From: Saprospiraceae bacterium
GTDB lineage: Bacteria; Bacteroidota; Bacteroidia; Chitinophagales; Saprospiraceae
Direction of reading: 5' to 3'
Length of the DNA: 64,000 bases
Assembly: GCA_016714445.1 (NCBI GenBank)
Contig: JADJNF010000001.1
Location: forward strand, 62,001 to 126,000
Positions 1 through 9,353 of the stretch are shown here, in pieces. The notes below the pieces were generated by a model. That model searched no databases. It was given only the letters and a program-made list of their open reading frames with translations, and was not told the DNA's origin. Made by a program: the position numbers and the translations under genes. Every line of letters starts with the position of its first letter. The first letter of the stretch is position 1.

Positions 1-774
1 AATTGAACCGAAGTAATGATCTTCCAATTGTTGACCTTTTGCCGCTTCATGACCTAAAAGTACCCGACCAGCCATCATTAAATCCGGTCTGGATGCCGCC
101 AAAGCGCTATCTACCAGAAAATATTCCTGTTCCCACCCCAAAGTAGCAATAACCTTGTTAACATTTTTATCAAAATAACGGGCTACTTCCGTTGCTGAGT
201 TGTCGATGCTTTGCAAAGCCCTTAAAAGCGGAACTTTATTGTCTAAAGCTTCTCCTGTATAGGAAACAAAAATGGTAGGAATACATAATGTTGTTCCCAT
301 AACAAAAGCAGGAGAAGTAGGATCCCATGCCGTATATCCTCTTGCTTCAAATGTATTTCTGATTCCTCCGCTTGGAAAACTGGATGCATCCGGTTCTTGC
401 TGTACCAATTGACCACCATCAAATTTATCAATGGCTGTGCCGTCGCCTTTTGGTTCGAAAAAAGCGTCATGCTTTTCAGCAGTACCACCAGTCAAAGGTT
501 GAAACCAATGTGTATAATGTGTAGCCCCTTTTGAAATGGCCCAAGACTTCATGGCTGAAGCTACCTGGTCTGCCACTTTTCTATCAATCTTTTTACCGTG
601 ATTTATGGCGTCCATTACAGCATTAAACGCTTCTTTTGGCATAAAATGGTTGATGGATGAAGTATTAAAAACATTCACACCATACAACTCGGAACGACGC
701 TCAGCTGGTTCATTAATGATCACAGGTTTTCTATCCAAAGCAGTTTTTAATGCTTCAAATCTTATAGTTGCCAT
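1..774 (-). CDS. glnN: Glutamine synthetase type III, N-terminal part (cut by window edge)
   Basis: ATP-dependent ligation of ammonia to glutamate in the cytoplasm. The 258 codons visible here start at the ATG at 772-774 and run without a stop to base 1, so the C-terminal two thirds or so of this roughly 700-residue family lie outside the window. The translation begins MATIRFEALKTALDRKPV and carries the type III N-terminal pattern: YGVNVFNTSSINHFMP, then WAISKGATHYTHWFQPLTG, TAEKHDAFFEP and the active-site segment ATLGWEQEYFLVD, in which E-x-E supplies metal ligands. It follows the type II enzyme gene on the same strand but has its own -7 box and a terminator in front of it, so it is probably transcribed separately. 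Family assignment is firm; the missing part cannot be assessed. Confidence 0.95.
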   Translation of the reverse strand, partial: MATIRFEALKTALDRKPVIINEPAERRSELYGVNVFNTSSINHFMPKEAFNAVMDAINHGKKIDRKVADQVASAMKSWAISKGATHYTHWFQPLTGGTAEKHDAFFEPKGDGTAIDKFDGGQLVQQEPDASSFPSGGIRNTFEARGYTAWDPTSPAFVMGTTLCIPTIFVSYTGEALDNKVPLLRALQSIDNSATEVARYFDKNVNKVIATLGWEQEYFLVDSALAASRPDLMMAGRVLLGHEAAKGQQLEDHYFGSI

Positions 775-809
775 ACGTATTTGATTTATTTAATTTTAAT
801 AATATGGCG

Positions 810-817
810 CAAAGGTA
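810..817 (-). promoter_or_regulatory. Bacteroidota -7 box for glnN
   Basis: The minus strand reads TACCTTTG, a full match to the phylum's TAnnTTTG element, 36 bases before the glnN ATG. No clear TTG -33 element is seen at the usual spacing. Confidence 0.45.
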
Positions 818-890
818 TACTTAAAATGGGAGTATGTAAATAAAATGTATAAATATTTTCAGTTTACCTACGTAAAAATATAGGCTAAAT

Positions 891-922
891 ATAAAAAACC
901 TTGCTATTTCCATAACAAGGTT
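891..922 (-). terminator. Rho-independent terminator after glnA
   Basis: On the minus strand a 7-bp stem AACCTTG / CAAGGTT encloses a 12-base loop and is followed directly by TTTTTTAT. It lies 46 bases after the glnA stop and separates the type II synthetase transcript from glnN. The other strand also has a T-run, so it may work both ways. Confidence 0.75.
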
Positions 923-967
923 CAAATTTTTTTTGAAAACAATATTTAATTAAACGCAATAATTACT

Positions 968-1999
968 TTAAACAAGTGCTTCTTCCATCACCTTTGCAGT
1001 CTTCACTGTTTTAATGATTCTGGCTGCCACTTTGTATGGGTCTGCTGCAGAATTAGGCCTCCTGTCTTCTAGCCAACCTTTCCATCCTCTTTCAACGGTT
1101 CCAATTGGAATACGGATAGATGCTCCCCTATCAGAAACCCCAAAACTAAACTGATCAATGGATTGAGTTTCATGTGCGCCGGTAAGACGAAGATGGTTAT
1201 CCGCTCCATAAACTGCAATATGTTCTTTTACCAATGGTCTGAACGCTTCACAAATTTGGTCATACACTGATTTTTCGCCACAAGTTCTTAACATGGTATT
1301 GGAGAAATTTGCATGCATCCCAGAACCATTCCAATCCAGATTGCCCAATGGCTTACAATGCCAGTTTATCACTACACCATATGACTCCCCTATTCTCTCC
1401 AGAAGATATCTTGCTACCCATACCTGATCACCGGCAGATTTAGCTCCTTTTGCAAAAATCTGAAACTCCCATTGGCCGGCTGCCACCTCAGAATTAATAC
1501 CTTCCACATTTAGTCCTGCTTCGAGACAAACATCAAGATGTTCTTCCACAATTTCTCTGCCGAAAGCATTGGCCGCTCCTACAGAACAATAATATTGCCC
1601 TTGTGGTGCGGGATATCCATTGGTCGGAAAACCCAAAGGCTTATTTGTTTCAGGATTCCATAAAAAATATTCCTGCTCAAAACCAAACCAAAAATCATTG
1701 TCATCGTCTTCTATGGTCGCTCTTCCGTTTGAAGGATGTGGCGTTCCATCAGGGCTCATCACTTCACACATGACCAGGTAACCATTTTTCCTTTGAGGAT
1801 CACTACAGATAAATACAGGTTTTAGAAGACAATCAGACGAACCACCTGGAGCTTGCTGGGTGGAAGATCCATCAAAGCACCACATTTCACAATCACCTAA
1901 ATTACCTGAAAAATTTTCTACTATTTTAGTTTTACTCCTTAGACTTTGAGTAGGCTTGTACCCATCCAGCCATATGTATTCCAATTTTGATTTTGACAT
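968..1999 (-). CDS. glnA: Glutamine synthetase type II (eukaryote-like)
   Basis: A 343-residue cytoplasmic glutamine synthetase. Its length and motifs are those of the type II (eukaryote-like) family rather than the roughly 470-residue type I. Visible motifs: beta-grasp segment WCFDGSSTQQA at 40-50, metal-binding FGFEQEYFLW at 105-114, GINSEVAAGQWEFQ at 167-180, NGSGMHANFS at 224-233, RGASIRIP at 291-298 and EDRRPNSAADPY at 311-322. All expected catalytic segments are present. It sits upstream of a type III synthetase on the same strand, separated by a terminator. Two non-homologous enzymes for one reaction suggest different nitrogen conditions or redundancy; this is inference. No adenylylation-type control would be expected in type II. 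Confidence 0.96.
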   Translation of the reverse strand: MSKSKLEYIWLDGYKPTQSLRSKTKIVENFSGNLGDCEMWCFDGSSTQQAPGGSSDCLLKPVFICSDPQRKNGYLVMCEVMSPDGTPHPSNGRATIEDDDNDFWFGFEQEYFLWNPETNKPLGFPTNGYPAPQGQYYCSVGAANAFGREIVEEHLDVCLEAGLNVEGINSEVAAGQWEFQIFAKGAKSAGDQVWVARYLLERIGESYGVVINWHCKPLGNLDWNGSGMHANFSNTMLRTCGEKSVYDQICEAFRPLVKEHIAVYGADNHLRLTGAHETQSIDQFSFGVSDRGASIRIPIGTVERGWKGWLEDRRPNSAADPYKVAARIIKTVKTAKVMEEALV

Positions 2000-2042
2000 A
2001 ATAATGATTTAAAAGTGGATAATAACATTCAAATTGATATCA

Positions 2043-2050
2043 CAAAACTA
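2043..2050 (-). promoter_or_regulatory. Bacteroidota -7 box for glnA
   Basis: The minus strand reads TAGTTTTG (TAnnTTTG) 44 bases before the glnA ATG. The region between glnA and the protease gene (2000-2277) is otherwise very AT-rich and holds no gene. Confidence 0.4.
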
Positions 2051-2252
2051 ACTTTTACTAAAATATATTTTATAAGTAAAAATCCTACATTTTGTGATGG
2101 CCAAAAACCAAAAATGAACCATAATCCAAACAAATTCAAATCATTAAATCAAAACTAATATTTACGTTTAAATATAATTAAATTAAAATTAAAACATGCA
2201 GACCTATTAAATAATACATTTAAATACGAAGAAAATGCAACTTCAATTAACG

Positions 2253-2274
2253 TACCCTTATAATTTATAGGGTA
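2253..2274 (-). terminator. Hairpin just after the protease gene, possible terminator
   Basis: TACCCT and AGGGTA form a 6-bp stem around a 10-base AT loop, 3 bases beyond the stop codon of the protease gene. There is no strong T-run after it on the minus strand, so it may act as an mRNA 3' end stabiliser or a weak terminator. Confidence 0.4.
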
Positions 2275-2277
2275 GCA

Positions 2278-5200
2278 TTAGTAAATTATTAATTTCTTAA
2301 AGAACCTTCCGTCATTTCCATCTATCACAAGAAAATATAATCCGGGAGCAAAAGAGCTAACATTCAGTTCAACTCCATTGTCAACTTTCACATGACTGAC
2401 TGCCAAAGGATTACCTGCCATGTTATATACCATTACATTTATTTCTTCAGACAAAAGTTTCGATGACACCAATTTCACATGGTCATGGCATGGATTGGGT
2501 ATCAGTATCAAGTCATTTATACTGTTATCATCATCAATGCCGGAAATAAAGGCTTCTCCAGTAACTACACAATTGTTTTTATCTTTTACGGAAAGCTTGT
2601 ATACATCTGAAGGTAGATCTTCATAAAAATTGACATCCAGATACACTATTCCTCCATCTATGCTGTATTGGTATGGGGAAGTACCACCACTTGCACTAAT
2701 CGTAAGATCGTCGCCCATGACACTCCAATCCAAAATCAAACTATCAGGTTGAGTAAGTAAAATTTCTCCTCTTAAAGTATCATTTTTATTATCCTTAACT
2801 GCATAGGAGTATACGCCTGCAGGAAGACCAGTCCATTCCCGGATATTTGAAAAAATTGAATTATTAAGACTATATTGAAATGGAAATGTACCATTGGTCG
2901 CCTGAAGTTTAATAATGCCATTATTTTTATTAAAACAACTTAAATTTGTGACTGTCTCATTTACGTTTTTAAGCACATTCAGACTGATATTTGCTGATCT
3001 AACACACAGATTTTCGTCTCTGACATAAATTTTGTACGTTCCGTTGTCAGAAAATGTAAAAACATTGTCTGTAGTATAATTATCTGCATCTCTACTAAAA
3101 CTAAGTACGCCGGAACCACCGGTAGCATTTACTGTTACCTTCAATTTTTCCTGAATAAATACAATTTCTATCGCCTTAGGATTGGAAGTAGACACTGTAT
3201 CTGAAACAAATGTTTTACCTCCTGCATCCTTTACAGTAATAGCATGTTTGCCGGCATTTATTTGGAATATTGGACTATTCTGAAATAACAGCCCGTTTAC
3301 ACTGTAGGTATAGGGTGTCAAACCACCAGCAGCCTGGGCTTCAATCGTCCCTTTCTGCGCAGCACAAAATATGTCATTTGTCAATGAAGCAGTCAGGTTG
3401 ATTGGTTCAATTTGGATAGATATCTCGCTTTTGTTTTTGCATCCCCTTTCATCCTTAACATAAATAGTATAATCTCCATTCCCCGGGTCTTTGAAGATTT
3501 TTTCTTTGGTATACACCTGATTGTCTATTGAAAAATTCAGAGCCCCTGTCCCACCTACAGCATCTACCGAAATGTCATATTTATCCATTTGTAATGTAAG
3601 ATTTATTTGGTCGGATTCAGCTATAATTACTTCATTTGACTTTCGGATTAAACCATTGCTATCTTTTACAAAAACGGTATACACACCGGCTTCCAAGTCA
3701 GAAAAGGATGAAGATGTTTGAAAATCAATACTATCCATTGAATAAAAGTAAGGTGCCGCACCACCATATGCTTCTAGTGAAATGACTCCATTGCTTTCCC
3801 CAAAGCAAATATTGGATACCGGGGCAAATGCGGCTAAACCTAAAGTCGGTTGTTTTATTTTAATCAGAAATTTATTGTCAGGCAACCATCTGTTTTGATC
3901 ATCAACAATATTAAACCTAAATGAATCTGCCTCTGCACTGTTACCATTATGGGAGTAACTGATTTTGGAAAGCATCACATCTTCTAAAGTAATATTGCTA
4001 CCAATTGTGAGTATTTTATCTATATTTTTCAAAATTCCGTTTGCAGGAGTTTCAGTGATGGTTATGGAAATAAATTTGGGATTTTGGCCTGATACATCCA
4101 GTTTACTTTGATCAATAGGTTCGGTAGCGGCAACATCCAATAATAATACATCATTTTTTAATAGCAGGGCGGTTCCTGCCGAAACACCTGAAGTCCTGAA
4201 AGTAAAAATTTGGCTGAAAGGATTTGAAATACAAGGATTGTTACCTTTTACACGCCAAAAATAGATTGTATTTTCTTGCAAACCTAATTCCAATTCACTT
4301 TCGACTGTGGTTAAGGTATGAAGAACTGGTTCAAAAGCAGGTGATAAACTGATCTCAAAAGTATAGTCTTTCGAGCCGGGCAGATTTCCCCATGTAAAAG
4401 TCGCTTTTGTTGCATTTATATTACCACTTAAATCAGAAGGAGATAATAATTGTGGGGAAACTGATATTTTATTGCCCACAAATAAATCCACGTGGGTTTC
4501 TAACTTTTCGTTTCCTGATGCTGCAACTATTTCTACTTTATGCAGCCCTGGTTCTAGATTCTGCAATCTTTCAATGGTCAGTAAAGATTTTGACGGAATT
4601 GATGTTATTGGATTAACACTAAATTTGTAGTCCAACATGTTTGGACCTGATTTAATACTTAAATTTATTGGCTGATTAATATCCTGCACTTTTTCAAGTG
4701 AAATAAATGTTTCAAAAATATTTTGATTACAAACTTCTACATAAACATTTTCAGCAGAAACAGTAAATGTTGTAGTTATTTTAAAATTTGCATTTGAAAC
4801 ATCAAAAAATATATTATCAGCTGCTGCTACCATTACTTTTGCCTTTACAGTAGGCAGCGCCGGAACATCAATTTCATAAGATCCTGTATTTTCAACATCT
4901 GCTGCCAATATATGTGGATAAGAAATACCTCCATCTATGGAAAGATAAATATTAACTTTAGCACAGTTCACAGGTGTAATGTTTGTATTGGCAACATTCC
5001 ACATCACAGACTGTTTTGATCCTACCAACCAGTTCACGGATGTAGTATTTGGTGCGGTTACCACAAACGGACCAGCTTGATTACTGAATATTACCTCCAC
5101 ATTTACTTCATCTGTGCATCCACCCAACTTATTATTATCCCTCACTGTGCACCTAAAATCCATTGATCTCGCTACAGTAGGTAAAACTTCCCAGGTATTG

Positions 5201-6708
5201 AATCTTCTCTGAAGGTCCGGAAAATATCTAGTCGGACTACTGGATGGGGGATTTGATCTGAAAGAAGGACCTGCAGTATTGGCTGGTTTCGGAGGCATGG
5301 TTGCAGTTTCATTATCTACCTGCTCCCAACAATATGTGAGATTATCGCCATCTGCATCTTCACCCTCTGCAGTCAGGAAAAACGATGTACCTACAGGTAT
5401 GGTATATTTTGATTTTTGAACGCTAACTTCAGGTTTTTGATTTTCAATAACTGTCTTTACTGGACATGTATTACCATTACCAGCTACTACAAAACTTGCT
5501 ATTTCAGATAAACTTACCCCATGAAAATGTCCGTCACTATTGCTCTGAACATCCGGAGAGCAAATGCCTGCATACCCCATAATGGTACTTCCGCTTCCCG
5601 GTTCAATTGCAGTGCTGTTATTTTTGTTTCCCCCGCAAGCATTATTAAAGGTATGATTAGCACCAAACTGATGCCCCATCTCATGCGCTACATAATCTAT
5701 ATCAAAGGGATCACCAACCGGCGCAGCACTTCCGGTAACTCCTTTGGCTTTGTTGCTGGTGCATGGTGATCTCAATGATGCAATTCCACCGCCACCAGTA
5801 CTGAATACGTGGCCTATATCATAATTTGAAAGTCCAATTCTGGAATCTATGGCCTGCTGATTTTGGTTGAGCATAGCTTCACCATTGCCATTTGCAAACG
5901 GGTCAGTACTTTGATTCAGGAAAATTAGTTTATCTGTATTTGCAATAATTTTCATAATAATAGCAGCGTCTCTTTCGTACAACCCATTTACCCTTGTCAT
6001 TGTCGTATTGTATGCAGCAAGAACCTTTTCTACAGTACCACCGTGAAAAGCAGCATACTCTCCAGTACATGAGAGGGCCAGCCGGTAAGTTCTTAAAGTA
6101 CAATCACTCACTAACCGGCTTCCACTTACTTCCGAATCTTTTTTATTCGTAAGTTGATTTTCATTTTTTGTGAAGTCATCACCAGAAATACCACAGGAAA
6201 AATTACCTGACTTTTTCCGGAAATCACGTTTGTAATAAGATATATATTCTGTAGTATTGTGTTGATTATATGGGTCAATAAATGTAAAACCATCTTTTGC
6301 AGTATATACCATTATGTTTATTCCATACGGCGAAACGCTCATTTTCAACCATCCACCGGATTTATTCACGTCCGTCCCCGTAAAAGAGTAATATCCTGGA
6401 TATTTTTGTGATAATCCTGAGTCAAAAACCGGAGTTTCCACCAAAGTATAAGATTCGAAAGAACCATCTGGCATGGGAGTATCAAAAATAAAAGTCTTGT
6501 CACCTGTCCTGGCTTGAGTATTTAATTGATTTAAAAATTTTGTGAAATCAAAACTAACAGTTTGATATACTTCAGGAATAATGTATCTTGGACTTCTTCC
6601 TTTCTGAATAGAATTTTCATCAGATTTTTTCCAGAAATTTTGCTGAGCTTGAGCTGAATAGCAATAGAATAAAATTATAAGTGTAAATAAAGGTTTAGAT
6701 AAGTTCAT
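2278..6708 (-). CDS. Secreted reprolysin-like zinc metalloprotease with repeat region and T9SS type A tail
   Basis: A 1476-residue exported protein. Residues 1-21 form a signal peptide (hydrophobic core LFTLIILFYCYSA, cut near AQA). The protease domain spans roughly 200-420, with zinc motif HEMGHQFGANH at 342-352 (three His ligands, catalytic Glu343) and a Met-turn IMGYAG further on, the pattern of M12B-like Bacteroidota proteases. An Ig/fibronectin-like part follows, then a cadherin-like segment near 880-960. After that come about six SprB-like units (GG-x-PY-x-YS ... AG-x-Y-x-x-x-VKD). The C-terminus is a type A sorting domain beginning LIPNPCHDHVKL and ending FFKKLIIY. It should pass the outer membrane by type IX secretion and act at the surface or outside. 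Substrate unknown. Confidence 0.9.
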   Translation of the reverse strand: MNLSKPLFTLIILFYCYSAQAQQNFWKKSDENSIQKGRSPRYIIPEVYQTVSFDFTKFLNQLNTQARTGDKTFIFDTPMPDGSFESYTLVETPVFDSGLSQKYPGYYSFTGTDVNKSGGWLKMSVSPYGINIMVYTAKDGFTFIDPYNQHNTTEYISYYKRDFRKKSGNFSCGISGDDFTKNENQLTNKKDSEVSGSRLVSDCTLRTYRLALSCTGEYAAFHGGTVEKVLAAYNTTMTRVNGLYERDAAIIMKIIANTDKLIFLNQSTDPFANGNGEAMLNQNQQAIDSRIGLSNYDIGHVFSTGGGGIASLRSPCTSNKAKGVTGSAAPVGDPFDIDYVAHEMGHQFGANHTFNNACGGNKNNSTAIEPGSGSTIMGYAGICSPDVQSNSDGHFHGVSLSEIASFVVAGNGNTCPVKTVIENQKPEVSVQKSKYTIPVGTSFFLTAEGEDADGDNLTYCWEQVDNETATMPPKPANTAGPSFRSNPPSSSPTRYFPDLQRRFNTWEVLPTVARSMDFRCTVRDNNKLGGCTDEVNVEVIFSNQAGPFVVTAPNTTSVNWLVGSKQSVMWNVANTNITPVNCAKVNIYLSIDGGISYPHILAADVENTGSYEIDVPALPTVKAKVMVAAADNIFFDVSNANFKITTTFTVSAENVYVEVCNQNIFETFISLEKVQDINQPINLSIKSGPNMLDYKFSVNPITSIPSKSLLTIERLQNLEPGLHKVEIVAASGNEKLETHVDLFVGNKISVSPQLLSPSDLSGNINATKATFTWGNLPGSKDYTFEISLSPAFEPVLHTLTTVESELELGLQENTIYFWRVKGNNPCISNPFSQIFTFRTSGVSAGTALLLKNDVLLLDVAATEPIDQSKLDVSGQNPKFISITITETPANGILKNIDKILTIGSNITLEDVMLSKISYSHNGNSAEADSFRFNIVDDQNRWLPDNKFLIKIKQPTLGLAAFAPVSNICFGESNGVISLEAYGGAAPYFYSMDSIDFQTSSSFSDLEAGVYTVFVKDSNGLIRKSNEVIIAESDQINLTLQMDKYDISVDAVGGTGALNFSIDNQVYTKEKIFKDPGNGDYTIYVKDERGCKNKSEISIQIEPINLTASLTNDIFCAAQKGTIEAQAAGGLTPYTYSVNGLLFQNSPIFQINAGKHAITVKDAGGKTFVSDTVSTSNPKAIEIVFIQEKLKVTVNATGGSGVLSFSRDADNYTTDNVFTFSDNGTYKIYVRDENLCVRSANISLNVLKNVNETVTNLSCFNKNNGIIKLQATNGTFPFQYSLNNSIFSNIREWTGLPAGVYSYAVKDNKNDTLRGEILLTQPDSLILDWSVMGDDLTISASGGTSPYQYSIDGGIVYLDVNFYEDLPSDVYKLSVKDKNNCVVTGEAFISGIDDDNSINDLILIPNPCHDHVKLVSSKLLSEEINVMVYNMAGNPLAVSHVKVDNGVELNVSSFAPGLYFLVIDGNDGRFFKKLIIY

Positions 6709-6762
6709 ATTAGTGAGATTGAAGATGTAAATCTAAATAATATTTGTTAAAATAATTAAAAT

Positions 6763-6770
6763 CAAAAATA
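6763..6770 (-). promoter_or_regulatory. Bacteroidota -7 box for the metalloprotease gene
   Basis: The minus strand reads TATTTTTG, 55 bases before the ATG of the large secreted protease. No convincing -33 element. Confidence 0.35.
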
Positions 6771-6886
6771 GTTTAATGTAGTTTTGACATCATAGCGACA
6801 GTTTGCTTCTATTTCAAGCTTAGTTGGATAACATTTTACAAAGAATTGTTTTTCCTCTGATTTTATTTGGGATACAGAAGTCAATA

Positions 6887-7588
6887 CTATATGATATCCA
6901 AAGTAAGGCTGATCATCTCTCCGAGTGCTGTTTCTCTATCTTTGTGATCCATGCTCTCGCCTGTTACCAAAGAATCAGAGATGGTACATATGGTAAGCGC
7001 AGATGCCTTTAATGACATTGCCGTAAGAAATAGTGCATATGCTTCCATTTCAAGACAAGTAACCCCCATTTTTGCCCACTTTTTCCAGCTTCCCTTTTCA
7101 AAATCATAAAATGTATCCGAACTCATAATATTTCCAACATGGTAGCTTAGATTTAGTTCTTCTGCCCGTGCGACGGCCTTTGACAATAAGGTATAATCTG
7201 AAATAGCCGAAATTTCACCACGAACTCTAAATTGTTTACTAAAATTTGAATTCGTAGACGCAGCCTGAGCGATCACAATATCCTTTATTTTAACATCCGG
7301 CTGAATAGATCCTGCAGAACCAACTCTGATCAGTTTTTTAACCCCATAAAACTTCATCAACTCATATGAATAAATTCCAATAGAAGGCATACCCATTCCC
7401 GTGCCCATCACCGATACACGTTTTCCTTTATAAAAACCTGTAAACCCAAGCATGTTTCTTACTCTATTGAATTGCACTACATCTTCCAGAAAATTATCTG
7501 CAATATATTTTGCTCTTAGTGGATCCCCTGGCAGTAAAATTGACTCTGCAATTTCGCCATCTTTGGCTTCAATATGTGGTGTGGGCAT
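6887..7588 (-). CDS. deoD: Purine-nucleoside phosphorylase, DeoD type
   Basis: Hexameric DeoD-type phosphorylase that splits purine nucleosides with phosphate into base and (deoxy)ribose-1-phosphate, for salvage in the cytoplasm. The 233-residue product matches the family length. Seen: N-terminal MPTPHIEA, phosphate-site LLPGDPLRAKYIA near 18-30, GTGMGMPSIGIYSYEL near 62-77, RVGSAGS near 90-96, sugar-site CLEMEAYALF, and catalytic-site TISDSLVTGE with the Asp of E. coli Asp204; the following HKDRET supplies the equivalent of Arg217. It stands alone between the protease and the PLP-enzyme gene. Confidence 0.95.
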   Translation of the reverse strand: MPTPHIEAKDGEIAESILLPGDPLRAKYIADNFLEDVVQFNRVRNMLGFTGFYKGKRVSVMGTGMGMPSIGIYSYELMKFYGVKKLIRVGSAGSIQPDVKIKDIVIAQAASTNSNFSKQFRVRGEISAISDYTLLSKAVARAEELNLSYHVGNIMSSDTFYDFEKGSWKKWAKMGVTCLEMEAYALFLTAMSLKASALTICTISDSLVTGESMDHKDRETALGEMISLTLDII

Positions 7589-7747
7589 ATTAACTTTTTA
7601 GATGTTTTGATGGTAAAGGTAATAATTTTTAAATCCCTGATAAAAATATACCTGTGAATATTCAATTTATTAAATTATGGGTTCAACAAGTACAAGAAAA
7701 AATAACATACAATCAGCCGCAAGAGGGATTAAAATAGGTGAAAATTA

Positions 7748-9013
7748 TTATGATGCACTCATTTCCTTTAGTGCTTGTACAAAAATATCCAATTCTTTGG
7801 TGGAAGTGTACACATTTGGAGTAATCCGGCAACCTTGAACCCCTTGACCATCAATTGCTACGGTCCAAATTCCATATTTTTTCATAAGTGTGTTTGCCAT
7901 ATCCGCAGGTTTCATATTTATTATACCAACATTCGCTATGCCACATGAACGAAAAACATCTTTCGGGGTATTTAAAACGACACCTTTTAGCTCTCTGACC
8001 TGATCAGACCAGTATCGTTGCAAAAATCTCAATCGTGATTCCTTTTTATCCCGGCCCATGGCAAGATAATAATCAATAGCATTATTAATAGACAGATCTG
8101 TGTGGACAGGATGGGTTCCGGTATGATTGAGTTTTTTTATATCTTCATGATTATCGTTCCAACCTGCAAATGTTGGCCATAAATCCTTGACCTTTTCCTT
8201 CTTAACATAAAGAAGTCCTGCTCCCAATGGCGTGCTTAACCACTTATGTAAACTTGCTCCATAATAATCACAGTGCAACTCTTTTATATCAAAGTTGATA
8301 TGTGCAACAGCATGTGCTCCATCCACCATGACATCTACTCCTTTGCTATGGGCCATATCACAAATCTTTCTGACAGGCAAAATTTGTCCTGTTATATTTA
8401 CCATGTGACAAATCATAAGTAATCGCGTCTTTTCGTTGATGGCGGAAGCATATAAATCGACCAATTCCTCATCTGATGCAGGATGATTGGGTAAAGAAAT
8501 AATTTTATTAACCATGCCATACCGATCTGCCATCAGCTTAAACTGACCAATAATAGACCCATAATCCTGCTCTGCCATAACTGCCTCATCTCCTGGTTTC
8601 CAGACATACCCATTTATAATTATATCTAAAGATTCTGTGGTGTTACGTGTGATGATCAGCTCATCGTGACCACACCCCATTAAGTCTGCCAGTCTTTGTG
8701 CAGCTTTATCCTTATTTTCCCATTGTACAGTTCGCATATAGTAAGATCCCTGGTAGTTTACTTCCCTGACATGATCGATAAAATGATTTAAAGTAGTTTC
8801 AGGGGCAAAACAATAATAGCCGTTTTCAAGATTAATATAATCTGTTTTCAATTTGTATCCTTTTCGAATTTCAGCCCAATAATCTTCATTTTCAGATAAC
8901 TCTTTTTCAGAGCTTGAACCATAAATCGTATCCAATCGTTGCAACATTTCAACAATCGGCTGATAGGCTATCAAAGCACTGGAGCCCGCTTTTAAAAATG
9001 TTCTTTTGTTCAT
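7748..9013 (-). CDS. Class V aminotransferase-fold PLP enzyme (isopenicillin N epimerase-like)
   Basis: A 421-residue fold-type I PLP enzyme of the class V aminotransferase / cysteine desulfurase superfamily. The PLP Asp and following His are in VMVDGAHAVAH (Asp231, His234) and the Schiff-base lysine is Lys257 in YGASLHKWLS. The upstream NTTESLDIIINGYVW (125-138) is the cofactor phosphate region. The closest type appears to be the isopenicillin-N-epimerase-like group common in Bacteroidota, whose true substrates are mostly unknown. The N-terminus MNKRTFLKAGSSALIA resembles a Tat signal with KR in place of RR, so the protein may be exported or membrane-tethered. Reaction not assigned. Confidence 0.85.
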   Translation of the reverse strand: MNKRTFLKAGSSALIAYQPIVEMLQRLDTIYGSSSEKELSENEDYWAEIRKGYKLKTDYINLENGYYCFAPETTLNHFIDHVREVNYQGSYYMRTVQWENKDKAAQRLADLMGCGHDELIITRNTTESLDIIINGYVWKPGDEAVMAEQDYGSIIGQFKLMADRYGMVNKIISLPNHPASDEELVDLYASAINEKTRLLMICHMVNITGQILPVRKICDMAHSKGVDVMVDGAHAVAHINFDIKELHCDYYGASLHKWLSTPLGAGLLYVKKEKVKDLWPTFAGWNDNHEDIKKLNHTGTHPVHTDLSINNAIDYYLAMGRDKKESRLRFLQRYWSDQVRELKGVVLNTPKDVFRSCGIANVGIINMKPADMANTLMKKYGIWTVAIDGQGVQGCRITPNVYTSTKELDIFVQALKEMSAS

Positions 9014-9353
9014 GTAAAACCCTATTAATAGCCAAATATATTGAAGATATCGGATCCTACGTAAGAAATCCTATTTTTTTATATCCCATATGGAAATTTA
9101 ATTTAATTATTGGCACAAATTCAAACATCAGATAATTTTTTGACCCGAACCCAAAAAGAATAAAAGTACTTTGATTCAAATATAAAATATTTTCTATCGT
9201 ACTTCAAATCTTTCTAATTGATAGGATTGTAAAGTTTTACAAGTTAAACCCATTTTACAACTGGATATCGTGCCTTTAGCTATCTTTGCAATGATTTTTG
9301 TCCAATATAATTTTAATTTAGACACATTTTTATAAATCAAACTTTAGAATCTG
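9014..9353. other. Divergent intergenic region with two -7 boxes
   Basis: A 340-base gap between the PLP enzyme gene (minus) and proC (plus). It holds a TATATTTG box on the minus strand at 9033-9040, 20 bases before the PLP enzyme ATG, and a TATCTTTG box on the plus strand at 9281-9288, 65 bases before the proC ATG. No conserved-looking reading frame or RNA structure was seen in the rest. Confidence 0.5.
9281..9288 (+). promoter_or_regulatory. Bacteroidota -7 box for proC
   Basis: TATCTTTG fits TAnnTTTG 65 bases before the proC ATG. No TTG element at 19-21 bases upstream. Confidence 0.4.

Noticed and set aside
243..488. 81-codon minus-strand frame inside the glutamine synthetase III region
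   Set aside because: It is a different frame on the same strand as the clear glnN translation; product is low-complexity and leucine-rich.
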